DNA of 5,471 nt. It comes from Deltaproteobacteria bacterium. Its GTDB lineage: Bacteria > Myxococcota > Myxococcia > Myxococcales > Myxococcaceae. The stretch spans positions 1 through 5,471 of the forward strand of contig VGRA01000216.1 of assembly GCA_016875515.1 (NCBI GenBank). The letters are read 5' to 3'. The first letter of the stretch is position 1, and each line of letters opens with the position of its first letter. Both the position numbers and the translations under genes were made by a program. Of this stretch, positions 1 through 5,471 are shown in pieces. The notes beneath the pieces were generated by a model, which did not search any database, had not been told where the DNA came from, and worked only from the letters and a program-made list of their open reading frames with translations.

Positions 1-465
1 CACGTCCAGGCCGTCCTGGGCCCAGCCGAAGCGGCGGCTCCCGGCGTGGCCGTTGACCGTGTACTTGAGCTGGGCAGAGCGGTCCGGGGCCCTGAACGCT
101 ACGTCGGCGGTCAGCGCCATGCCTCCCTCCACCGTGGACTCCTCGTAGCGGAGCGGCCGGAGCGTCCAGGCGTCCAGCGTGCTCGTGGCCTGCCCGGTCA
201 CCTTGCGGACCTTGCTGAAGAACGTGTTGCTGCGGACGTCCACCCGGATGGGCAGCCGGGTGCCGTTGCGGGGCAGGGTGCGGATCTCCATCTGGCCCGC
301 CTGCGCCCCCAGGGCGTCCACGTCGAACTCGAGCAGTTCGCCCGGCGTGAAGGCGAAGGGCGTGCGGGGCAGCCCGAGCGACTTGCACTCTGCGTCCGGC
401 GGCATGGGCGGAGGCCCGTGGGATGGCTCGGCGGCGAGCGCGGCAACGAGCAGCGTGGAGATCAT
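1..465 (-). CDS. DUF3108-like exported protein, C-terminus cut by window edge
   Basis: The visible 155 residues start at ATG (465-463), which overlaps the TGA of the upstream DUF4091 gene in an ATGA junction. A GAGGGA ribosome binding site lies six bases upstream, inside the end of that gene. The protein opens with a short hydrophobic stretch (MISTLLVAALAAEPSHG) that resembles a weak signal peptide without a basic n-region. A Pro-rich linker follows, and then from about residue 36 a segment beginning FAFTPGELLEFDVDALGAQ, with AGQMEIR next. This matches the way DUF3108 proteins begin (GE-x-L-x-Y/F-x-V with G-x-x-A/G-G after it). A beta-rich stretch of alternating polar and hydrophobic residues continues to the window edge. 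The family is thought to be periplasmic or envelope-associated, and its molecular role is not known. Operon position with a second DUF3108 protein and a DUF4091 protein suggests a shared envelope process. The family call is by motif resemblance only. The reading frame itself is secure. Confidence 0.75.
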   Translation of the reverse strand, partial: MISTLLVAALAAEPSHGPPPMPPDAECKSLGLPRTPFAFTPGELLEFDVDALGAQAGQMEIRTLPRNGTRLPIRVDVRSNTFFSKVRKVTGQATSTLDAWTLRPLRYEESTVEGGMALTADVAFRAPDRSAQLKYTVNGHAGSRRFGWAQDGLDV

Positions 466-1714
466 GGCGTGTCCCTCGTCCGGCCCCTCTGCCCGGTAGC
501 GACGGCGGGAGGCCACCGCGTATTCAGCGCCGAGCGCAGCCGTGCGCGGAAGGCGTCCCAGGTGGCGGGATCCCGGGAGATGTCATGGCCGGACCTCACC
601 ACCGTCCGGACCGCCCGCTGCGCCTCCTGCTCGCCCCCCAGCCGGGAGAGCAGCCGCAGCGACTCGTCGTCCTCCAGCCCGTCCCGCAGCACCTTCAGCC
701 GCAGGCTCTCCACCGGGACATGGCCACCGCCCGGCAGGCGGGACGGCGTGCCGGGGTAGAAGAGCGTGCCGTCCCCGTTGCCCCCGAAGGCGCGGATGTC
801 CTCCCAGGGGTCGCCGTGGTCGAACTGGTACACCATGGCGAAGTAGAGCTCCCCGTCCACGCCGGCCAGGGAGCCCAGCGGCCCCATGGCGCGGTTGAGG
901 GTGACGGGGTGGTCCACCATGTACGAGGCCCAGCCGGTGAAGGCGCGCGCCGTGGCGGCGTCCAGCACCTGCTCGCCGCACCCGTGTGAGAGGCGGCTCT
1001 GGTGCCAGAAGAGGCGCCGCGCCCCCAGTGCCCGGCGCAGCGCAGGGAGGGGCGCCGGGCGGGGGCAGGTGGCCGGACCGGGCCACGGATAGAAGCAGTT
1101 GAGGACCGGGGCGAGGACGTCCGCCGCTCCCAGCACGCGGCCGTCCAGCGGGGCGGTCACGAGCACCGGGATGCGTGAGCCCTGGCGCACCGCGCGCGCC
1201 TGCCTATGCACGAACGGGAAGTCCGCCGCGGTGGGCTCGTCCTTTGCGTAGAAGAAGAGCAGGGCGGGCCAGCCCTTCTCCAAGAGGTGCCGCTTGATGG
1301 CGCGGTAGAGCTGCGCGCGGGCCTCCGGCGGCAGGCGCGGATCGTCCCGGACCTCGCCGGTGGTGAAGAGCGCGCCGGAGGGCAGGGCGGTGCCCTCCAG
1401 GAACGGGGCGAGCTCGGCGCCGTACGCGGAGAAGTCCACCGCGAGCCGCCCGTCCCGCCACCGCGTGGGGAGCGGATCTATCCCCATCCCGTGAAGGCTC
1501 ACCCGGTGGGCACCAGCGGGGGCGCCTCGGCAGACACCAGTTCCAGCCCCTCGTGCACCTGGAGCTGGAACCCCTCGCACTCGCCCCGCAGCAGCGACAG
1601 GCGCGCGGCCGGGCTGCCGGGCACGGATGCGCCCGGGCGCACCTTGGCCCAGGGCGAGACGAAGGCCGCGTCCGGTCCGGCGGACAGCAGCCACAGCGCG
1701 AGCAGCGCAGTCAC
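462..1714 (-). pseudogene. DUF4091 / glycoside-hydrolase-like exported protein, frameshifted with apparent internal deletion
   Basis: The gene starts at GTG (1714-1712) behind a strong GGGGGGAGG site with six-base spacing. The first 71 residues hold a short signal-like segment (MTALLALWLLSAGPDAAFVS) and the conserved start of the N-terminal beta domain (SLLRGECEGFQLQV). They then run into TGA at 1501-1499. From about 1510 downward a different frame carries the rest: RVSLHGMGIDP, a TIM-barrel-like region with the acidic motif FYAKDEP (around 1233-1253), NCFYPWPGP, GWASYMVDHPVTLNRAMG, then DGELYF, GGNGDGTLFYPG and SLRLKVLRDGLEDDESL, which is the DUF4091 signature. It ends with TGA at 464-462. 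As I recall the family, well over 100 residues normally separate the N-terminal VSA-APPL segment from the RVSLHG segment; here they directly abut. Both fragments keep normal composition, suggesting recent damage or an assembly error. Intact members are predicted secreted glycan-active proteins. The C-terminal piece alone could still be made only from an internal start, for which I see no good site. Confidence 0.85.
472..477 (-). promoter_or_regulatory. Ribosome binding site of the downstream DUF3108-like gene
   Basis: GAGGGA reads on the minus strand six bases before the ATG at 465. It lies within the last codons of the DUF4091 gene, so translation of the downstream gene need not depend fully on intact upstream translation. 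Confidence 0.55.
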
Positions 1715-1720
1715 GGCAGG

Positions 1721-1729
1721 CCTCCCCCC
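1721..1729 (-). promoter_or_regulatory. Strong ribosome binding site deciding the GTG start of the DUF4091 gene
   Basis: The minus strand reads GGGGGGAGG, six bases before GTG at 1714. This site, together with the signal-like sequence that follows, is why the GTG was chosen as start. Its G run can pair with a CCCCC run just upstream (1737-1733) across a three-base loop, so the site may be partly hidden in a small hairpin. Confidence 0.65.
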
Positions 1730-1749
1730 GGCGGGGGCGGCCCGCCTGG

Positions 1750-2556
1750 CTACTCGGCCTGCGGGCGTTGGCCGCGGGTCGCGCTCGCGAGCGCGGAGCC
1801 GGAGCCCCGTCCCTCGCGGTACTCCACGATCTCCGCCTCCACCGTGCCGAGCACGAAGTCCGCCTCGATCCGGACCGGCACGTGGGAGGGATCGGTGGTG
1901 AGGTACACCCGCGTCAGCCGGTTGGTGCGTGCCTTGCCGCTGAAATCCGTGGCGACGTTCAGCTGGAACACCTCCCGCTGGCCCAGCGGCGTCTTGAGCG
2001 TCTGGCGGCTGACCACCGTGGCGTTCAGCACGAACGTCTTCTCGCCGGTGAAGACCGGGAAGTCGTAGCTGCGCCCCAGATCCAGGGGCTGGTTGCGCAG
2101 CGCGAACGCCGCAGTGGCGATGTCATGCGTGCCGCTGACGACGGGGAGGGTCTTCTCCCGCGCGGGCTTGCCTTCCGGCTGCAGCACCACCTTCGCCTCG
2201 CCCCGCGCGTGGTCCACCTGCACCTGCTGCCGGCGCCGGCTGCCCCCCTCGTCCGCCTGGAAGTCGTGGCCAAGCGTCCGCTGGCCCACCGGGTCCCACC
2301 AGGAGGTGGACCGGTCCTGCACCGGGAAGACGCGGAAGAGCCAATGGGTCCGCGTCTCGTTGCAGATGGGCCAGCTGCGCGCGCCGAAGGCGATCTCCGG
2401 CTCGCCCACCTCCAGCGTCATGCTCGCCGCGGTGAGCCCCAGGTAGCGCAGGGTGTAAGTCGCCTTCTCGCCCGGACCGAAGGACGAGGGGAGCTCGCCG
2501 CCTGCCCAGGCGCCCGCCGCTCCCGCGAATGCGCAGAGTGCAACCCACCGCGCCAT
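1750..2556 (-). CDS. DUF3108 domain-containing exported protein
   Basis: This is a 268-residue protein. Residues 1-18 (MARWVALCAFAGAAGAWA) form a signal peptide with a basic n-region, a hydrophobic core and AWA before the likely cleavage site. The mature part begins with FGPGEKATYTLRYLGLTAASMTLEV, the typical DUF3108 opening (GE followed by aromatic, small and beta-strand residues). It continues through RTHWLFRVFPVQDRSTSWWD, THDIATAAFALRN, and the characteristic ending VYLTTDPSHVPVRIEADFVLG then EAEIVEYREG. The whole family length is therefore present. ATG at 2556 was preferred because GGGAG lies nine bases upstream and the signal peptide starts there; an in-frame ATG nine codons earlier (2583) would put polar and basic residues ahead of it. 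It is the first gene of a minus-strand run, 35 bases before the DUF4091 gene. DUF3108 proteins are predicted periplasmic beta-rich proteins of unknown biochemical function. A role in envelope or glycan biology here is inference from the neighbours. Confidence 0.9.
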   Translation of the reverse strand: MARWVALCAFAGAAGAWAGGELPSSFGPGEKATYTLRYLGLTAASMTLEVGEPEIAFGARSWPICNETRTHWLFRVFPVQDRSTSWWDPVGQRTLGHDFQADEGGSRRRQQVQVDHARGEAKVVLQPEGKPAREKTLPVVSGTHDIATAAFALRNQPLDLGRSYDFPVFTGEKTFVLNATVVSRQTLKTPLGQREVFQLNVATDFSGKARTNRLTRVYLTTDPSHVPVRIEADFVLGTVEAEIVEYREGRGSGSALASATRGQRPQAE

Positions 2557-2694
2557 GTTCCCGAACTCCCGTCTGCACCGCATGCCCGGTCCACCGTAGA
2601 CAGAGCGCCCGGTGCCCGCCACATCTGCGGCAGTGACGGACGGGGCCGCTCCCCCATTCAACACCTGCCCGGCGGATGGGCTAGAGAGGAGCCC
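2557..2694. promoter_or_regulatory. Divergent intergenic region between the DUF3108 operon and the lipoprotein operon
   Basis: This 138-base stretch separates two divergently read genes, so it should contain promoters for both directions. I found no convincing pair of -35 and -10 hexamers. The minus strand holds a TTGAAT (2659-2654 region) without a good partner hexamer. A short imperfect inverted repeat, CCGC-7 bases-GCGG, lies near 2618-2634. The regulatory role is inferred from gene orientation alone. Confidence 0.4.
2685..2691 (+). promoter_or_regulatory. Ribosome binding site of the lipoprotein esterase gene
   Basis: AGAGGAG lies three bases before ATG at 2695, a slightly short spacing. 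The start is nevertheless secure because it opens directly into a basic n-region and lipoprotein signal peptide. The frame is open for a further kilobase upstream, but that part is antisense to real genes. Confidence 0.6.
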
Positions 2695-4818
2695 ATGCGT
2701 TTCCTCCGTGTCGCCGCCTTGAGTGCGCTCCCGCTCGCCGCCTGTGGCAAATCCGAGCCGGTCCCCGAGCCCAGAACCACCGTCCCCACCACCTACCGCG
2801 TCATCTCCGGGGTGAGCATGGGGGCCATCGGCACGGCGGCGCTCGGCTTTGCCCGGCCGCAGCTGTTCGACGGGATCGGCATGCAAGGGGGGCCGCTGGA
2901 CGCCGCGCTCATCATGCGGTCCATGGACCGCTTCTACCTGACCCACGGGTGCACGCTGCAGGAGCTGGAGGCGCTGCTGCAGCAGGGGGCGGACCAGCTG
3001 AACACCCCCGCCCTGGTGGACGCCTGCGCGCGCCGCACGCCCCACCTCAAGTTCGAGCACAGCCAGGACCTCAACCACTGGCACACCACCACCAACGGCG
3101 GGACGTTCGACCGGGACTCGTACCTGGAGATCTTCGAGGACCTGCTGGTGGCGCACGGCAACCCGCTGTCCGAGAACCCGGCCTCCCCGGTGTCTCCCCC
3201 CGGCGTGGACCCGGAGCGGGTGCGCAACCCGCCCCCGGATTTCTGCAGCAACCCGGTGCGCGTGAAGAACCTCTTCAACGCCGAGTACAACCCCGAGGGG
3301 AGGTACGACGCCATCACCTTCTGTGACGGCGAGCGCAAGGTGTGGTTCTGCCGCAGCGGGCAGGAGATCGTGGACTTCTGCTCGGCCCCGGCCAACATCA
3401 GCCAGCCCCTGGACGCCTCGCAGGAGGCCGCCTTCGCCGAGGCGTACTGCGCCCAGAAGGGCGGGGCGCAGGTGGCCAACAAGGGCAGCCAGCCGCTGAT
3501 GCTCCTGGACAACTGGGGCAAGGTGGACGCGTGCCGGCTGGGCACGGTGCCCGTCCCCATGGTGCTGGCCGTGGACATGAACGGCAACGGCCGCCGGGAC
3601 TACGGCGAGCCGGTCATCAACAACGGGCAGGAGCGGTTCGACGACGTGGGCGTGGACGGGTGCCCCAACGCGCAGGAGGACGGCAAGGGGGGCTGCAGCG
3701 CGGCGGCGAACCTGGCCGGGGATCCCAACGGGGATGACTACGACGCGGAGAAGAACCCGCTCGGCACCGAGTCCAACTGGACCCACGACGACGGCGAGCC
3801 CTTCCGGGATCTCGGCCTGGACGGCGTGGCGGGCACGAAGGACGTGGGCGAGGGCAACGGCGCGTTCGACATGTCCTCCGGCCGCCGCCACTTCTTCGAG
3901 TGGGACGCGCGCACCAACTTCCGCAAGCTGGACGCGGCCGGCAAGGCGCGGCTGTCGGTGTTCGGGGATGGCGGGGTGCGGGACATCTTCAACCTGGGGC
4001 TGATGGCCGCGCAGGTGCACGGGCTGGTGGCCCACTTCGCCCCGGGCCTGGCGGGCAGCTACCGGGACTTCACCCAGCTCCCCGGGCTGGTGGACCGCAA
4101 CGGCTACTTCAACCCGTGGTCCGGCAATTGGAAGCTCCCGCCGAAGCACATGTTGGTCTTCTACGGGAAGGAGGATCCCACGGACCAGGACCGCATCAAC
4201 GGCGAGGGGGACCATGTGGGCACCGCCTCGCAGGCCATTGATCGCTTCGGCACGCTGTTCGGCTGGGCAGGGCAGGTGTGGTCCTCGCTCCCGCGCCCGC
4301 CCACTGGCGGCGGCAGCGGGCTGGGGGACCGGCTGCTGGCGGACCTGGAGTACGAGAGCATGGCGCTGGGGGCCAAGCGGAACTACGCCGTGTACCTACC
4401 GCCCGGCTACGACGATCCCGCCAACGCGGAGGTGCGCTACCCGGTGCTGTACCAACTGCACGGGTACGGCATGGATCCCAACGGGATGCTGGGCACCTCG
4501 GTGGTGGCGGATCCCTACATGCGGGACGCCCAGACCGGCCGGCTGCGGCCCATGATCCTCGTCTTCCCCTCCGGCCGCTGCTGTCACGAGCAGCCCTCCA
4601 CCGGGGCGCGGGACTGCCGGGACGCGGACGACCAGGGCGTGCGCTACGACGGGCGCGCGGGCTGGCGGCGCACCTGCCGCACCGGCTCCTTCTACGTGAA
4701 CGGGCAGGGCTACACCCCCGGCAGCGGGCTGCGCTACGCGGACGCCTTCTACGAGCTGGTGGACGAGGTGGACCGCAAGTTCCGCACCCTGCCGCCGGCA
4801 GAGGTGGAGGCCCGGTGA
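2695..4818 (+). CDS. Putative lipoprotein esterase with circularly permuted alpha/beta-hydrolase (esterase D-like) fold and EF-hand-like insert
   Basis: This is a 707-residue protein. Residues 1-17 are a lipoprotein signal (MRFLRVAALSALPLAAC) with lipobox LAAC, so it is probably membrane-anchored outside the cytoplasm. Residues 34-55 (YRVISGVSMGAIGTAALG) hold a nucleophile elbow GVSMG with Ser41, followed by RPQLFDGIGMQGGPLD, as seen after the elbow in the putative-esterase family (PF00756 type). A long insert then carries an EF-hand-like loop at 294-305 (DMNGNGRRDYGE) and two similar FxDxGxDG segments (315-322, 370-377). HMLVFYGKEDPTDQD at 485-499 and GDH at 505-507 may supply catalytic Asp and His. 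Residues 562-594 (RNYAVYLPPGY, YPVLYQLHGYG) and the tail FYELVDEVDRKFR (685-697) are the N-terminal half of the same fold. The order is therefore swapped relative to normal esterases. Many cysteines fit an exported, disulfide-bonded protein. The substrate is unknown. The stop overlaps the next gene's GTG. Confidence 0.85.
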   Translation: MRFLRVAALSALPLAACGKSEPVPEPRTTVPTTYRVISGVSMGAIGTAALGFARPQLFDGIGMQGGPLDAALIMRSMDRFYLTHGCTLQELEALLQQGADQLNTPALVDACARRTPHLKFEHSQDLNHWHTTTNGGTFDRDSYLEIFEDLLVAHGNPLSENPASPVSPPGVDPERVRNPPPDFCSNPVRVKNLFNAEYNPEGRYDAITFCDGERKVWFCRSGQEIVDFCSAPANISQPLDASQEAAFAEAYCAQKGGAQVANKGSQPLMLLDNWGKVDACRLGTVPVPMVLAVDMNGNGRRDYGEPVINNGQERFDDVGVDGCPNAQEDGKGGCSAAANLAGDPNGDDYDAEKNPLGTESNWTHDDGEPFRDLGLDGVAGTKDVGEGNGAFDMSSGRRHFFEWDARTNFRKLDAAGKARLSVFGDGGVRDIFNLGLMAAQVHGLVAHFAPGLAGSYRDFTQLPGLVDRNGYFNPWSGNWKLPPKHMLVFYGKEDPTDQDRINGEGDHVGTASQAIDRFGTLFGWAGQVWSSLPRPPTGGGSGLGDRLLADLEYESMALGAKRNYAVYLPPGYDDPANAEVRYPVLYQLHGYGMDPNGMLGTSVVADPYMRDAQTGRLRPMILVFPSGRCCHEQPSTGARDCRDADDQGVRYDGRAGWRRTCRTGSFYVNGQGYTPGSGLRYADAFYELVDEVDRKFRTLPPAEVEAR
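3574..3609 (+). other. EF-hand-like calcium-binding loop within the lipoprotein
   Basis: Residues 294-305 (DMNGNGRRDYGE) fit the twelve-residue EF-hand loop: Asp at position 1, Asn at 3 and 5, Gly at 6, Asp at 9 and Glu at 12. Position 8 is Arg instead of the usual hydrophobic residue. It is followed by an acidic Gly/Asp-rich region to about residue 392 with two related FxDxGxDG segments. Calcium binding is inferred, perhaps for stability outside the cell. Confidence 0.5.
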
Positions 4819-5027
4819 GCGGCGCGCACGGCAGCCACGGTCACGACGAGGGGGACGGGGACGAGAAGCCCGAGGGCCCTCCCACCGAGTTCGACTGCCC
4901 GGACTGCAACGCCAACAACCCCTGTGACGCGCTGCGGGACAAGGACGAGGTGCTGTGCCTGTACTGCGGCGGCAGCTTCGAGGTGCGCCTGCCGCCGCAG
5001 GGGAAGATGAAGCTGAAGGCGCTATGA
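4815..5027 (+). CDS. Small zinc-ribbon protein of unknown function
   Basis: This is a 70-residue protein that starts with GTG at 4815. The GTG overlaps the TGA of the lipoprotein gene by four bases (GTGA), and GGAGG lies four bases upstream. Residues 3-25 are rich in His, Asp, Glu and Gly (GAHGSHGHDEGDGDEKPEG) and are probably disordered. Residues 28-31 (CPDC) and 48-51 (CLYC) make a two-knuckle zinc ribbon, with another Cys at 37 and the typical GG after the second pair. A beta-like tail, SFEVRLPPQGKMKLKAL, follows. There is no signal peptide, so it should be cytoplasmic. Such ribbons may bind nucleic acid or a protein partner; nothing here decides which. Translational coupling to an exported lipoprotein is odd for a cytoplasmic ribbon and may reflect genome compaction only. 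The Cys pattern and overlap make the frame convincing despite its size. Confidence 0.8.
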   Translation: MSGAHGSHGHDEGDGDEKPEGPPTEFDCPDCNANNPCDALRDKDEVLCLYCGGSFEVRLPPQGKMKLKAL

Positions 5028-5471
5028 GCGCGGCGGGCGCGCGCCGAACAGGGCGGTGCCCACGCGGACCACGGTGGCCCCTTCCTCCACGGCCACCTCG
5101 AAGTCGGACGTGGTGCCCATGGACAGCCCGGCCAGCCCGTGGCGGGCCGCGAGCGCCCTGAGCTGCCTGAACCAGGGGCGGGAGGCCTCGGGATCCTCCG
5201 CCAGCGGCGGCAGGGCCATGAGCCCCACCGCGCGGAGGTGGGGGCACGAGCGTACGTGGGCGAGCAGCGCGGGCAGCCCCTCCGGTGTGACACCGGACTT
5301 GCTGGCCTCGCAGGCCAGGTTGATCTCCAGGTAGCAGTCCAGCGGTGGCAGATCGGCGCGGCGCCGATCCAGCTCGTCTGCCAGCTCCACCCGGTCCAGC
5401 GCGTGCACCGCGGTGGCAACCTTCGCCACGTACTTGGCCTTGTTCACCTGGAGCCCGCCAATGGCGTGCCA
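5022..5471 (-). CDS. YggS/PROSC-family pyridoxal-phosphate homeostasis protein, N-terminus cut by window edge
   Basis: The visible 149 residues are the C-terminal two thirds of a protein that usually has about 220-235. The fragment opens with WHAIGGLQVNKAK, the family's H-x-I-G-x-LQ-x-NK motif. It continues with VHALDRVELA, LEINLACEASKSGV (residues 48-61), LRAVGLMALPP (79-89) and LSMGTTSDFEVAVEEGATVVRVGTALFGAR (116-145), whose SMG and R-x-G-T segments hold the cofactor phosphate in known members. The PLP-binding lysine lies upstream of the window. This single-domain type III PLP-fold protein binds PLP and keeps B6 vitamers and linked amino-acid pools in balance; no catalytic activity is established. 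The SMGTTSD variant replaces the more usual SMGMS-x-D. The stop TAG (5024-5022) overlaps the end of the zinc-ribbon gene on the other strand. GTG at 5447 is internal, not the start, since homology continues upstream of it. The symbol yggS would be the E. coli equivalent. Confidence 0.95.
   Translation of the reverse strand, partial: WHAIGGLQVNKAKYVAKVATAVHALDRVELADELDRRRADLPPLDCYLEINLACEASKSGVTPEGLPALLAHVRSCPHLRAVGLMALPPLAEDPEASRPWFRQLRALAARHGLAGLSMGTTSDFEVAVEEGATVVRVGTALFGARPPRS

Noticed and set aside
46..989. Plus-strand open frames opposite the second DUF3108-like gene and the DUF4091 gene.
   Set aside because: They have Arg/Pro/Gly-rich composition, no motif and no ribosome binding site of note. 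The opposite strand carries conserved family motifs.
1480..1530. Programmed ribosomal frameshifting to join the two DUF4091 frames.
   Set aside because: There is no slippery heptamer at the join, and a stretch of the protein seems to be missing, which frameshifting cannot restore.
2615..2636. Imperfect inverted repeat CCGC...GCGG as an operator or terminator.
   Set aside because: A four-base stem is expected by chance at this GC content, and there is no T-run or second copy.
1627..2694. The plus-strand frame of the lipoprotein stays open for about a kilobase upstream of its ATG, which would give a protein of over 1000 residues.
   Set aside because: That stretch is antisense to the DUF3108 and DUF4091 genes, has an Arg/Ala/Pro-rich low-complexity look typical of high-GC shadow frames, and the lipoprotein signal at 2695 marks the real start.
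2584..4215. A long minus-strand open frame running from inside the lipoprotein gene into the DUF3108 gene.
   Set aside because: It is antisense to clear esterase and calcium-loop motifs, with Val/His/Arg-rich sequence and no recognisable domain. Only the part from 2556 downward is a real gene.
4396..5247. A long minus-strand open frame across the lipoprotein end, the zinc-ribbon gene and part of the YggS gene.
   Set aside because: It is in a different frame from the true YggS coding sequence, which has clear family motifs. The frame is Pro/Arg/Gly-rich with no domain.

Overview
The window is very GC-rich, with strong G/C preference at third codon positions. It encodes several exported, cysteine-containing or DUF-type envelope proteins next to a housekeeping YggS-family gene. 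This combination fits a myxobacterium (Myxococcota, probably the Myxococcus/Archangium side). That assignment rests on composition and remembered family distribution; there is no rRNA or other marker here.

Left half (1-2556), all on the minus strand, read from right to left: an intact exported DUF3108 protein (2556-1750), a 35-base gap, a DUF4091 glycoside-hydrolase-like gene (1714-462), and a second DUF3108-like exported protein (465 to beyond the left edge) that overlaps the DUF4091 stop by four bases (ATGA). The DUF4091 gene is broken. Its signal peptide and first ~70 residues are in one frame and end at a stop at 1499-1501. The catalytic-type barrel and DUF4091 tail continue in another frame, and the stretch normally lying between them appears to be missing. 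The order DUF3108 / DUF4091 / DUF3108 looks like one envelope or surface-glycan operon.

Middle (2557-2694): a 138-base divergent intergenic region that must hold start signals for both directions. I see no convincing core promoter in it.

Right half, plus strand (2695-5027): a 707-residue lipoprotein whose alpha/beta-hydrolase (esterase D-like) fold is apparently circularly permuted. The nucleophile elbow GVSMG lies at residue 41, while the segment that normally comes before it, with the oxyanion-type HG motif, forms the C-terminus. A large insert carries EF-hand-like calcium-binding loops. A 70-residue zinc-ribbon protein follows with a GTGA overlap.

Right edge, minus strand (5471-5022): the C-terminal two thirds of a YggS/PROSC-type pyridoxal-phosphate homeostasis protein. 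It converges on the zinc-ribbon gene with the stop codons overlapping by six bases.

The permuted esterase and the deleted DUF4091 gene between two DUF3108 genes are the most unusual parts. No RNA genes, CRISPR arrays, insertion sequences or convincing terminators were seen.
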